Of a DNA stretch of 64,000 nt, positions 18,272 to 27,035 are shown in pieces. A model generated the notes under the pieces. The model saw nothing but the letters and a program-made list of their open reading frames with translations, was not told the origin of the DNA and did not search any database. Location of the stretch: assembly GCF_011742925.1 (NCBI RefSeq), contig NZ_WAEL01000004.1, positions 124,001 to 188,000 on the forward strand, in the 5' to 3' direction. A program made the position numbers and the translations under genes. This stretch comes from Fibrivirga algicola. Its GTDB lineage: Bacteria > Bacteroidota > Bacteroidia > Cytophagales > Spirosomataceae. Position 1 is the first letter of the stretch, and every line of letters starts with the position of its first letter.

Positions 18272-19885
18272 ATGACCAAAACCACTATGCGATTACTCGT
18301 TGCCCTGGCGGCCAGCGTGACCGGCGGACTGCTGGTGACCAGCACCGATAAAATGGTACACACCAAAGGAGCGGAAGTAGATGGGCCACTGCCAGCAGTG
18401 ACGGCCCTGAGCCCCACCCCCCGCAGTACGTTTACCCCAACAACGCGCAAAGGGTACTGGAACGCAAATGTGGTCGACGACTTTACGATGCCTAAAACCA
18501 AGTCGGTTACCTTTTCCGGGGCGGGGCGAAACTTGTACCTGAAAGATTGGAGTATTCTGTTCCGGCGTGGCTTTACGGCCATTGACCGAACCCGTATGGT
18601 GTTTGATCAGGAAATCGCCAGCGATTTGGCCAAAATGCCGCGAGGCTGGAAAAGCCGCCTCACCTTCGAACAGCGGGCCGACGCCGTTGGGCAGCATCAT
18701 TTCAGGGTTGAACCGTACAATATTCCCTGGGCAGGCAACAGCGAACTGGCGCCGGAGACCTACTTCCGCCCACCAGCCAACAACCCAAAATCCATTCAGA
18801 ATATCTATTCGGCCATTCAGGGGCTGGCAGGTAGCTGCGTGTTGTTTGGCGATTGCCCAGATGGCGTTCGAAGCAGCGGGTATAGCAAAATCTTCTTCGA
18901 CATTGAGAATGAAGGAATTAGCGATGGCAAACGGCAGGAACACGCCAACTTATACACGTATTTCATCAAGGCCACCCGCGATGTGACCCCCGACGTAGCA
19001 GGCAGGCACACCGACATTGGAGGCATTGGCCCGAGTGCGCACAACGGGTTTGGCTACTCGCGGGCCGACAGCTATAATGCAGGCATCGAGTGGCTGTTTA
19101 ATATGCCTGCCCGCCACACGGCTACCTCGCGCAAGCGAGGCATGCCCGACGATATTGTCGGTAAGTCGTATTCCGATTACGCCGACTTCCACATGCCGGG
19201 TACGTACTTCTACTATCCTGATTTCGATTACACGATTCCGCACAACGCCGATGCCGCGCGGCACTGGCTGGCGGGCTTGCTGTCAGAGCAGGAATACAAC
19301 ATTCGGCTGACCAATAAGAAGCGCATGGCCTACCATTGGGTGTTCAACACGCAGGGGCCATTCAACCGAAGTGAGAAGTCATCGAACCCGGCCCCACCGG
19401 CAGTGGCCGAAGGGATGGCAATTTTCTACTGGTTTACCGGCGGCAGCGGGGTAGTTTTCTGGGACGACTTCGTGGAGCTTAAACCCGACCAGCCTACTCC
19501 CAGCGATCCGGCCCAGGTCGGTACCGGAAACGACCGGGTATACGCCTGTTATGAACACTACATACACGGCCTGTGGCGGCTTTTTAAACACCACAGTGAC
19601 CTGTTTGACGGAAACGAAACGTACCTGAATCAGGATACCGAATGTTCATTTGACAATGGCAGAACGTGGTACAAATACAATGCAAACCAGCTTAAAACGC
19701 GTCAATTGCCCTTTGCCCGCGCCATTGTAAATGGCAGCCAGATTCTGATTGCCGCCACGATGCCATATGCAAAACCCGGCCAGCAAACCTCAATGATGGT
19801 CAGGTACGTTGCAAATGGCAAGCAATTCTACACTACCATCCGGCTGAATGGTGACGAAATCTATTTAGGCCGAGCCACGATGTAG
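18272..19885 (+). CDS. Large secreted protein, unknown function
   Basis: 537 residues from the ATG at 18272 (ATG at 18287 is also possible; 18212 lies in a hairpin). The N-terminus MTKTTMRLLVALAASVTGG is a signal peptide. The rest is a soluble, aromatic-rich protein with Trp/Tyr/His/Asp clusters (FFDIENEG, FHMPGTYFYYPDFDY, HWVFNTQGPF, FYWFTGGSGVVFWDDF) and only a few cysteines. Such clusters recall carbohydrate-active enzymes with TIM-barrel or beta-sandwich folds, and FDIENE could carry an acidic residue, but I recognise no family. Function is unknown. Confidence 0.75.
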   Translation: MTKTTMRLLVALAASVTGGLLVTSTDKMVHTKGAEVDGPLPAVTALSPTPRSTFTPTTRKGYWNANVVDDFTMPKTKSVTFSGAGRNLYLKDWSILFRRGFTAIDRTRMVFDQEIASDLAKMPRGWKSRLTFEQRADAVGQHHFRVEPYNIPWAGNSELAPETYFRPPANNPKSIQNIYSAIQGLAGSCVLFGDCPDGVRSSGYSKIFFDIENEGISDGKRQEHANLYTYFIKATRDVTPDVAGRHTDIGGIGPSAHNGFGYSRADSYNAGIEWLFNMPARHTATSRKRGMPDDIVGKSYSDYADFHMPGTYFYYPDFDYTIPHNADAARHWLAGLLSEQEYNIRLTNKKRMAYHWVFNTQGPFNRSEKSSNPAPPAVAEGMAIFYWFTGGSGVVFWDDFVELKPDQPTPSDPAQVGTGNDRVYACYEHYIHGLWRLFKHHSDLFDGNETYLNQDTECSFDNGRTWYKYNANQLKTRQLPFARAIVNGSQILIAATMPYAKPGQQTSMMVRYVANGKQFYTTIRLNGDEIYLGRATM

Positions 19886-19886
19886 T

Positions 19887-19920
19887 GTATCGCTGACGCG
19901 TGGCCCTTGGACAGCGATAC
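19887..19920. terminator. Hairpin after the secreted protein gene
   Basis: GTATCGCTG (19887-19895) pairs exactly with CAGCGATAC (19912-19920), starting 2 bp after the stop. No long T-run follows, so it is a weaker terminator candidate. Confidence 0.5.
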
Positions 19921-19977
19921 GCTCTATCACGAAGCAACACGCATCAACGCCATCCAGCAGCATAGTAAAATCTGCAC

Positions 19978-20382
19978 CTACTCCCCACGTACCAGCTGCT
20001 GCCGCTGGCTCTGTATGCGTTGTATCAGCATGTTGCCCAAGCGACGGGTCAGTTCGGCCTCATCAGCTAGAAAAAGGGTCCACTCCTCGCTTGTAAACTG
20101 CCCGACGATCACGCCGACCAGCAGATTTCTGAACTTCTGATCGGTTTGAATGGTGTGCTCGATATAAGTCTCCTGTTCGGTTTGCCCCATTTTGGCAAAA
20201 CGCGCATCAGGGCCAAGTTGCTTTCGCTTGACGAGGTAATGCCGGAACAGAGCCAGCAACAGTTCATTTTGCAGCTTCAACAGTGGCCGTAGCGTCTGGT
20301 TTTGAAATGTCTCGGCGGGGTTCGACGTCGTGGATTCGGTAGCAATTTCAGGCCGGAGGGCCAGCAAAGCGGTATCTCTCAT
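19978..20382 (-). CDS. Conserved Bacteroidota protein, unknown function
   Basis: 134 residues, helical and soluble. The pattern FQNQTLRPLLKLQNELLL...FRNLLVGVIVGQFTSEEW...RRLGNMLIQRIQSQ is one I associate with a small conserved protein of Cytophagales and Flavobacteria, sometimes loosely labelled glyoxalase; I see no metal-binding pattern to support that label. It is followed on the plus-side edge by the convergent secreted-protein gene and preceded on the same strand by an aldo/keto reductase 56 bp away, possibly co-transcribed. Confidence 0.7.
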   Translation of the reverse strand: MRDTALLALRPEIATESTTSNPAETFQNQTLRPLLKLQNELLLALFRHYLVKRKQLGPDARFAKMGQTEQETYIEHTIQTDQKFRNLLVGVIVGQFTSEEWTLFLADEAELTRRLGNMLIQRIQSQRQQLVRGE

Positions 20383-20438
20383 ACCAGTACAACAGCAAAT
20401 ACCGCCCGCCTATTCCACCAATTGGCAGCAATACGTAG

Positions 20439-21257
20439 TTAGGCGATCTCAGACGGGTCGGTGGCAATCCGCGTGTTGTCGTAAAAGGTGTTCAGTTCCG
20501 CCATATCGGCGACCGACAGCTCAAAATCAAGTACGTCGAAGTTGGCCTTAATCCGATCTTTTTTCACCGATTTCGGAATGGTCACCGCGCCATGTTGGAG
20601 CGACCAGCGCACCAGAATCTGGTAGGTCGTTTTGCCGTATGTTTCAGCGATGGCTAGAAGTTTCGGGTCGTTCTGCTTAAGTCCACGAATAAGCGGCGCG
20701 TAGCCTTCTATCTGAATGCCCCTTGCCCGGCAGTACTCGACCACATCGGGCCGGTAGCAATACGGACTAAACTCAATCTGATTCACGGTGGGGATTACCG
20801 TTGCTATATTGAAGAGCTCATCCAGATGGGGCTGGTAGTAATTCGACACCCCAATGGCCCGCATACGCCCCTCGGCATATAGTTTCTCCATCGCCCGCCA
20901 CGTACCCAGCCGGTCGGGGCCATTGGGCCAATGAATGAGGTAAAGGTCCACGACATCGAGCTGCAACTCGGCCAGGCTCCGATCGAATGCCCTTAGTGTG
21001 GTTTCGTAACCCTGATCGTCGTTCCAGAGCTTAGTCGTGATAAACACCTCATTTCGGGGCACGCCACTTGCGGAAAGCGCCAGCGCTACCTCGCGCTCAT
21101 TGGCGTAGCCTGCCGCCGTATCGATTAGGCGACAGCCTAGCTCCAACGCAGCTTCTACGGCTTGTTGTACTTCGTTGTTGTGATTGGGCGCGTATACGCC
21201 CAGCCCCAGCATGGGCATGACGACCCCATTATTGAGCTTAACGGTTGGTGAATTCAT
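20439..21257 (-). CDS. Aldo/keto reductase
   Basis: 272 residues from the ATG at 21257, just before MNSPTVKLNNGVVMPMLGLG; the longer frame adds a Cys-rich leader without homology. NADPH-dependent reductase with a TIM barrel. The catalytic tetrad is visible: Asp and Tyr in RLIDTAAGYANE, Lys in ITTKLW, His in YLIHWPNG. NADPH-binding IPKSVKKDRIKANFDVLDF is near the C-terminus. It resembles the AKR5 group (2,5-diketo-gluconate reductase/methylglyoxal reductase type). The natural substrate cannot be read from sequence. Confidence 0.9.
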   Translation of the reverse strand: MNSPTVKLNNGVVMPMLGLGVYAPNHNNEVQQAVEAALELGCRLIDTAAGYANEREVALALSASGVPRNEVFITTKLWNDDQGYETTLRAFDRSLAELQLDVVDLYLIHWPNGPDRLGTWRAMEKLYAEGRMRAIGVSNYYQPHLDELFNIATVIPTVNQIEFSPYCYRPDVVEYCRARGIQIEGYAPLIRGLKQNDPKLLAIAETYGKTTYQILVRWSLQHGAVTIPKSVKKDRIKANFDVLDFELSVADMAELNTFYDNTRIATDPSEIA

Positions 21258-21354
21258 GGTTAAAACTAAACGAAAGTGGCGTGTTGCCTGTAAACAGCAG
21301 CAATGAGTCCGGAGAGAAACAACCTGCCTGCTGTGTAAACCCCAGTAAACGCAG

Positions 21355-21387
21355 AAAAGTCTGCCCATCACCGATGAACAGACTTTT
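21355..21387 (-). terminator. Terminator of the outer-membrane protein gene
   Basis: AAAAGTCTG (21355-21363) pairs with CAGACTTTT (21379-21387). On the minus strand it lies about 20 bp past the stop of the barrel gene and ends in a T-run. Confidence 0.65.
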
Positions 21388-21408
21388 TACTATTGATACA
21401 AACTGTAT

Positions 21409-23007
21409 TTAGAAGAAGAACCCGATAGACAGCATTGCGTTGGTCCGCTGTGACGTGGTTGACACTGTTGGCGTATCGGAGTCGTTCAGGATGTAGGGAG
21501 AGACTCCTGACTTCTGTCCATAGTACGAGGCAGATACGTCGGCGAAGAACCGGTCAGAACGTAGACCAACACCACCCGAGAATAATACCCGCGCCCGATC
21601 ATCCCGGTTTACCCGGTCAAGATCAATTTTGTACGCTGAAGGCAGGTATGCTACACCACCCCGAATACGAAACATACTAGCCCGAATTTCAGCACCTGCC
21701 CGTACATTCACCACATTCTGGTAGGTGTTCTTCACTTCAGCCGTTACGTCGTTCTTAAAATCCTGGTTTCCCTGGCTTGTGTTAAACACATCGGTACCAA
21801 TCCGCATGCTGCTGTAGTTCACATAGTCGGCGGTAGCTGTGATGAAACCAATTTTACCCGCACCAAGGAAGTAAGTAAACCCACCCGATGCCCGGAACGG
21901 TGATGTCATCGAATACTCAAAATCGTTGGGGTCTACCGATACACTGTTCGTACCCATTTGACTTATCAGGCTTGGATTTCGGCCAAAGGCAAAAAATGTT
22001 TGCTGGAACGTTTCCTTCATGCTGTAGAACGTTGGCGAAGCCGCATCGACACCGATCTGGAAGCTTTGCACGGGCCGGTAAATAGCCCCAACTTTCACCC
22101 CAAAACCGGTACCTGATACTGTCAGGTTGTTGGTACGACCGTAATTATCAAAATCCCCATTGATTGGCAACTCGCGAGTTGTAATTTCTGAATTATAGCG
22201 AATGCTGGAAATGTTAGCTGAGATACCCAGATACAGCTTATCATCGAAATTGCTGCCGTAGCCAAATGTCCACTGCGAATTGGCACCCGACCGGTTGGCC
22301 GTTATACGCTGATTCCGAAGCACGTCCAGATCATTACTAAAAAAAGGCGATCCGTTCGTGTCAATCGTTCCGGATGGGTTAGCAGGCGTAGCCCCATAGA
22401 CGGTTGGATTCAACAGAAACAACCCGTATAGCGCCGCTTCAGGTGTACGAGCGGTATTCGTTCTATCGTCAAAATCGCTGTTAAGCGCCCCCTCTTTTAC
22501 GCTACCAGGTCCGCCGCTGTTCAACCCCGGAAGGTATTCGTTCAGGAATGACGAGTTGATGTTATTGTTCCGGCCCTGCGCGTCAAAGCTATCGGAGAAG
22601 TTTTGCGACTGCGAATACGAAATACCGAATGACGACCGCCGCCACCGGCTATTGCGCGACGATTCACCCGCAAACACCAAGCCTAACTGACCGATGTTTA
22701 CGTTCGTCTTGTTGGCGTTTGTGTTCGACCCTAAAAACCCGCTTTTCGACGAAGAAAGGTTGATTGACGGACTAAGCGTGAACTCTGAGCGATTGTAGAA
22801 GCCAAGGCCTGCGGGGTTACCGGCAATGTTGCTGGCATCACCACCCAGCGCGGTGTGGTTACCACCTACACCCCGAAAACGGGCCGAGCCCTGCTGAACA
22901 AAATCATTGTACCGAAAGGCATCGTCGGCATATTCCGCTGCGCTTCCCTGTGCCAGAAGCGATGATGTGGGGAGAGCCAGCAAAAGACCGGCTAAAAGGC
23001 GTTTCAT
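21409..23007 (-). CDS. OmpP1/FadL-like outer-membrane protein
   Basis: 532 residues from the ATG at 23007 (MKRLLAGLLLALPTSSLLAQ signal peptide). The mature start AEYADDAFRYNDFVQQGSARFRGVGG...ALGGDASNIAGNPAGLGFY is the typical hatch-like opening of the outer-membrane transport family OmpP1/FadL/TodX as found in Bacteroidota, where it is often annotated as a hemin receptor. Alternating beta-strand pattern runs to the end, which closes in an aromatic residue (MLSIGFFF), as expected for a beta-barrel inserted by BAM. Ligand is unknown; hydrophobic compounds are the family's usual cargo. Confidence 0.85.
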   Translation of the reverse strand: MKRLLAGLLLALPTSSLLAQGSAAEYADDAFRYNDFVQQGSARFRGVGGNHTALGGDASNIAGNPAGLGFYNRSEFTLSPSINLSSSKSGFLGSNTNANKTNVNIGQLGLVFAGESSRNSRWRRSSFGISYSQSQNFSDSFDAQGRNNNINSSFLNEYLPGLNSGGPGSVKEGALNSDFDDRTNTARTPEAALYGLFLLNPTVYGATPANPSGTIDTNGSPFFSNDLDVLRNQRITANRSGANSQWTFGYGSNFDDKLYLGISANISSIRYNSEITTRELPINGDFDNYGRTNNLTVSGTGFGVKVGAIYRPVQSFQIGVDAASPTFYSMKETFQQTFFAFGRNPSLISQMGTNSVSVDPNDFEYSMTSPFRASGGFTYFLGAGKIGFITATADYVNYSSMRIGTDVFNTSQGNQDFKNDVTAEVKNTYQNVVNVRAGAEIRASMFRIRGGVAYLPSAYKIDLDRVNRDDRARVLFSGGVGLRSDRFFADVSASYYGQKSGVSPYILNDSDTPTVSTTSQRTNAMLSIGFFF

Positions 23008-23139
23008 GTGCGTATAGGAGTATGATAAGTGAATGCAAGTCCGTTTTACACGCAACTGGTGTATTGGTCTTAGAGCGCAAACCCCACTATTGGTTTAACG
23101 ACAAAAGACAACTTTCGAACATGAATCCCAGCTATAACA

Positions 23140-23177
23140 AATAATCCCCGCCAGAAGTCTTTCCAACGGGGATTATT
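23140..23177 (-). terminator. Hairpin terminator after the Gly/Ser-rich lipoprotein gene
   Basis: AATAATCCCCG (23140-23150) pairs exactly with CGGGGATTATT (23167-23177), downstream of the minus-strand gene ending at 23199. Confidence 0.65.
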
Positions 23178-23198
23178 CGATAAAAAAATCAGGTCAAC

Positions 23199-24491
23199 TT
23201 ATCTTGGACCACGTGAGCTACCGCTTCCGCTTGAGTAACCACCGCCGCTGCTACCTGAGCTGCTTGGTGCGCTTGGCGCACTATAACTAGGCGTGCTAGG
23301 TGCACTGTAACTTGGCGTGCTGTAGGTCTGGCTGCTACGGCTATTGCTGTAGCTCGGCTGCGAGGGCTGCTGGTATGACGACCGCTGCTGTGATGGCTGC
23401 GTGTAGCTACCACGGCTGCTGCCACCACCACTGCTGTAAGGCTGTGTGTACGACCGGCTGCTGTTCGATGACGGACGCTCATAATACGTACCTGCCGATG
23501 CAGACCCCGTTGATGGCGAGTAGTTACCTGATGTACGACCGCCGCTTGGTGACGACGAATTGTTGTACGATCCGGCACCACGGCTCGACCCACGACCCGA
23601 GTTCGGCGTGCTGTAATAGTTACCGCTGGCTGTAGACGAGTTGTTGTACGACGAACTGTAGTTACCCGACCGACGACCACCAGTTGGCGATGAGTTGTTG
23701 AAATCACCACTGTAACGTGCCGACGTGCTGCTACCACGAGGGCCATATGTCCGGTTATTCCGGTATGGGTCAGCGCCGGTTACAATATAGTTGTTGTTAA
23801 CAACTGTTGGGCGGCCGTAATATGCGCCACCACCGTACAGACCAGCACCATAATACGCGTAAGGATTGTAACCGAAGCCACCAAATCCACCGTAGCCGAA
23901 CGAGCTATAGAACGGATCGTAGAACCCGCCACCGTACGCATACGGATTGTACCCGAATGGGCTACCGAAAGCGTACGAGTTATAGCCAAACGGACTGTAA
24001 CCGAATGGGCTGTATCCAAACGCTGAGCCAATGCCAAAGCCTAAGCTCATGCCGCCCAAAAAGCCGGAGTTACCCAGCCCCCAGCGGTTCCAGCTATTGG
24101 CACCGTACAGACCCTGGTTATATCCGTTTACGAAACCGTCGTTGTAGCTGGTTCCCCAACCCGGATCGGGTGAGATACCACGCTGTACCTGACGGGCGCT
24201 TAATTCAGTGTAATAATCAGCGTCGGCTTCGCCCTGCTGCCCGTCCACATAATCTGGGTTCAGGTTGGCGCCACGCTGCTGCAGCTGACGACGGTCGAGC
24301 CGTGAGGCTTGACGAACATCCTGCTGCGTCGTTTTCCGGTCGTCGCCGGCAAATACGGCCGCGTCGCCTGAGTTACCATAGAGGTCATCGACCTCACCGG
24401 CATTTTGGGCAACCTGACGGCTGGAGCTACAAGCTCCCGTACCTAGCAGAGCGACCATTGCCAGATATTGCCACGTCTTATTTAGTCTCAT
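23199..24491 (-). CDS. Low-complexity Gly/Tyr/Ser-rich lipoprotein
   Basis: 430 residues. Lipoprotein signal with lipobox LLGTGAC (Cys21). A charged region follows (25-110), then a Gly/Tyr/Phe/Pro-rich segment (about 115-235) built from units such as FGYSPFGYNSY and YNPYAYGG. A Ser/Gly/Tyr/Arg-rich tail (about 245-430) has repeats of GNYSSSYNNSS and SYSAPSTPSYSAPS type. The composition suggests an intrinsically disordered or amyloid/adhesive-like surface protein, but this is inference. Bases follow the repeats, with many short tandem imperfect copies. The signal-to-lipobox spacing is normal, so it is likely a real membrane-anchored protein. Confidence 0.8.
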   Translation of the reverse strand: MRLNKTWQYLAMVALLGTGACSSSRQVAQNAGEVDDLYGNSGDAAVFAGDDRKTTQQDVRQASRLDRRQLQQRGANLNPDYVDGQQGEADADYYTELSARQVQRGISPDPGWGTSYNDGFVNGYNQGLYGANSWNRWGLGNSGFLGGMSLGFGIGSAFGYSPFGYSPFGYNSYAFGSPFGYNPYAYGGGFYDPFYSSFGYGGFGGFGYNPYAYYGAGLYGGGAYYGRPTVVNNNYIVTGADPYRNNRTYGPRGSSTSARYSGDFNNSSPTGGRRSGNYSSSYNNSSTASGNYYSTPNSGRGSSRGAGSYNNSSSPSGGRTSGNYSPSTGSASAGTYYERPSSNSSRSYTQPYSSGGGSSRGSYTQPSQQRSSYQQPSQPSYSNSRSSQTYSTPSYSAPSTPSYSAPSAPSSSGSSGGGYSSGSGSSRGPR

Positions 24492-24572
24492 AAAACCAAG
24501 CGGTTAATACTAGTGTGAGGGTTCAAGCAGAAAGAAAGTATCAAGCTGCCATTATAACCAGAATGGTGGCTG

Positions 24573-24607
24573 TTTGATTACAAAAATAGGATTAAAACCT
24601 ATCTTTG
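24573..24607 (+). promoter_or_regulatory. Candidate promoter for proS
   Basis: TATCTTTG at 24600-24607 is an exact TAnnTTTG element. The nearest -33 TTTG is at 24573-24576, a spacing of 23 bp, slightly long. It would give a leader of about 160 nt. Confidence 0.4.
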
Positions 24608-24775
24608 CAACCCTTTCTATTTACTTAGACAAGGTGATCTAATCAAGGTTTAATCTTTTTAAAAAATAGTTTACCGTTTACTGTTTGCCGTTTTCAGTTA
24701 CGCTCCTGGCCTACAACCGGGTACACAGATAGCGATACAGAAAGCAGCGAGTTGTGACCGATAAACTGGCAACTA

Positions 24776-26248
24776 ATGGCTAAAGCATTACCGACGCGGG
24801 CCGAGGATTACTCGGAATGGTACAACGAACTGGTCAAACGGGCTGATTTGGCCGAAAATTCAGCCGTTCGGGGCTGCATGGTCATCAAACCCTACGGTTT
24901 TTCGATCTGGGAAAAGATGCAACGGGCCCTGGACGATATGTTCAAGGAAACCGGCCACCAGAACGCGTACTTCCCGCTGTTTATCCCCAAATCATACCTG
25001 AGTAAGGAAGCATCGCACGTGGCGGGCTTCGCCAAAGAGTGCGCCGTAGTGACCCATTACCGGCTCAAAAATGCCGAAGATGGCTCCGGAATTATCGTTG
25101 ATCCGGACGCTAAACTCGAAGAAGAATTGATCGTACGGCCAACGTCGGAAACGGTTATCTGGAGCACGTACAAAAACTGGATCCAGAGTTACCGCGATCT
25201 GCCGCTACTGATTAACCAATGGGCCAACGTAGTTCGCTGGGAAATGCGGACCCGTTTGTTTCTCCGTACAGCCGAATTCCTATGGCAGGAAGGCCACACG
25301 GCCCATGCTACGGCGCAGGAAGCGCAGGAGGAAACCCGGCAGATGCTGGAAGTGTACGCCACCTTCGCTGAAGAGTGGATGGCCATGCCCGTTATTCGTG
25401 GTACCAAGTCGGCCAACGAGCGTTTTGCAGGTGCAGATGATACGCTTTGCATCGAGGCAATGATGCAGGATGGCAAAGCCTTACAGGCAGGTACGTCGCA
25501 CTTCCTGGGTCAAAACTTCGCCAAGGCGTTCGACGTGCAGTTTCTGAACAAGCAGAATACACTCGAGTACGTATGGGGTACGTCATGGGGCCTCTCGACG
25601 CGGATGATGGGTGCCCTGGTTATGGCTCATTCAGATGACGCTGGTCTGGTTATTCCACCAAAGCTTGCCCCTATTCAGGTAGTAATCGTGCCTATCTACC
25701 GTTCTGAGGAGCAGCTAGACGCAATTACTGACAAGGTGAAGCCACTGATGGCGGAGTTGAAAAAGGCTGGCATTTCCGTGAAATACGACAACTCGGACGC
25801 CAACAAGCCGGGCTGGAAATTTGCCGAATACGAACTGCGCGGTGTCCCCGTCCGGTTGGCAATGGGGGCGCGCGATCTGGAGAACGGAACCGTGGAGATT
25901 GCCCGTCGTGACCTGAAGACGAAAGAAACCGTCGCCTTCGACGGTCTGCCCGAGCACATTAAGAATTTGCTCGACGATATCCAGAAGTCGATTTACCAGA
26001 AAGCCCTGGCGTTCCGCGAGGCGAATACGTTCCGGGTGGATACCTTCGACGAGTTCAAAGCGCAAATCGAAAAAGGCGGCTTTATCATGGCCCACTGGGA
26101 TGGCACCTCCGAAACGGAAGATGCGATAAAAGACGCTACGAAAGCCACGATCCGGTGTATCCCGCTGGATGCGCCTGAAGAAGCGGGTACGTGTGTATAC
26201 TCCGGTAAACCATCGACTAAGCGCGTGGTCTTTGCCCGGGCGTATTAA
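24776..26248 (+). CDS. proS: Prolyl-tRNA synthetase (ProS type 3)
   Basis: 490 residues, cytoplasmic class II synthetase charging tRNA-Pro. It is the shorter archaeal/eukaryote-like form without the editing insertion of the E. coli enzyme. Visible: motif 2 region [50 protein letters not shown], motif 3-type [19 protein letters not shown], then the anticodon-binding domain (about 300-400) and the C-terminal zinc-type domain with [22 protein letters not shown]. Length and start are normal. The gene has its own terminator. Confidence 0.96.
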   Translation: MAKALPTRAEDYSEWYNELVKRADLAENSAVRGCMVIKPYGFSIWEKMQRALDDMFKETGHQNAYFPLFIPKSYLSKEASHVAGFAKECAVVTHYRLKNAEDGSGIIVDPDAKLEEELIVRPTSETVIWSTYKNWIQSYRDLPLLINQWANVVRWEMRTRLFLRTAEFLWQEGHTAHATAQEAQEETRQMLEVYATFAEEWMAMPVIRGTKSANERFAGADDTLCIEAMMQDGKALQAGTSHFLGQNFAKAFDVQFLNKQNTLEYVWGTSWGLSTRMMGALVMAHSDDAGLVIPPKLAPIQVVIVPIYRSEEQLDAITDKVKPLMAELKKAGISVKYDNSDANKPGWKFAEYELRGVPVRLAMGARDLENGTVEIARRDLKTKETVAFDGLPEHIKNLLDDIQKSIYQKALAFREANTFRVDTFDEFKAQIEKGGFIMAHWDGTSETEDAIKDATKATIRCIPLDAPEEAGTCVYSGKPSTKRVVFARAY

Positions 26249-26273
26249 TTTGAAGTAGAGTGATGTAGCTGCC

Positions 26274-26334
26274 AAAGGGCAGTATTACGGAACGTTGTTG
26301 GGTTGACAACGTGCTGCAATACTGCCCTTTTTTT
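26274..26334 (+). terminator. Terminator of proS
   Basis: AAAGGGCAGTATT (26274-26286) pairs with its exact inverse (26318-26330), with an inner ACGTTGT/ACAACGT stem, followed by a T-run. Confidence 0.85.
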
Positions 26335-26375
26335 ACACAAACGAACGTCGCTTTTCGTTGCTTATCTGACTACCT

Positions 26376-27032
26376 ATGCAACCAACAACCATCCCCCCTA
26401 TCACGCCTGCACTCATAGCCGAGTCGATGACTTATGCGCAGTACATGAGTCTGGCGAAGCAGCGGTTTGCTGACAAACTGACCACCTCCGACGACCCGCA
26501 CTACAACACGGAGCAGATTCTGGGGTTTACCAACGTGAATTTTGCCCGAATTCGGCGGCTCGAAAAAACGGTACTGCTGACCGAATCGATAAAAACGGCC
26601 CTGGCTGCCCAACAACGTACCTGGGTATGGCTGGTGCTGGTAGAGTCATGGTGTGGCGACGTGGCCCAGACACTACCGGTCATGAAACATATTGCCGATT
26701 TTTCAGGAAAAATTGAACTGCGCCTCCTGCTACGCGACCAGCACATCGATGTGATCGATGCGTACCGAACCAACGGGGGACGATCTATTCCAAAGCTGAT
26801 TTGTCTGGAGGCCGATACCCTCCGCGAGCTGGGTACGTGGGGGCCACGCCCACAGGCGTTGCAAGCAGAAATGGACGTCTGGAAAACTCAGAATCTTCCC
26901 TTCGAGGAGGTGATTGAGCGGGCGCACGGCTGGTACGCCAAAGATCACACGCAGCACACGCAGACTGAACTGGCTACGCAGATTAGGGCATGGGCGGGAT
27001 CGCCTGTTGATTCACGTCTCCCTACCGAATAA
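26376..27032 (+). CDS. Thioredoxin-fold protein with single active-site cysteine
   Basis: 218 residues, no signal peptide. After a helical N-terminus (1-75), a thioredoxin-like fold begins: VWLVLVESWCGDVAQTLPVMKHIAD, LRLLLRDQHIDVIDAY, then the cis-proline region RSIPKLICLE and LGTWGPRP. The active-site position reads WCGD with only one cysteine, so a classical dithiol reaction is not possible; this WCGD variant is common in a Bacteroidota thioredoxin family. Three bases separate it from the downstream TlpA-like gene, so the two form an operon and may act in the same redox pathway, one in the cytoplasm and one exported. Confidence 0.8.
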   Translation: MQPTTIPPITPALIAESMTYAQYMSLAKQRFADKLTTSDDPHYNTEQILGFTNVNFARIRRLEKTVLLTESIKTALAAQQRTWVWLVLVESWCGDVAQTLPVMKHIADFSGKIELRLLLRDQHIDVIDAYRTNGGRSIPKLICLEADTLRELGTWGPRPQALQAEMDVWKTQNLPFEEVIERAHGWYAKDHTQHTQTELATQIRAWAGSPVDSRLPTE

Positions 27033-27035
27033 ACG

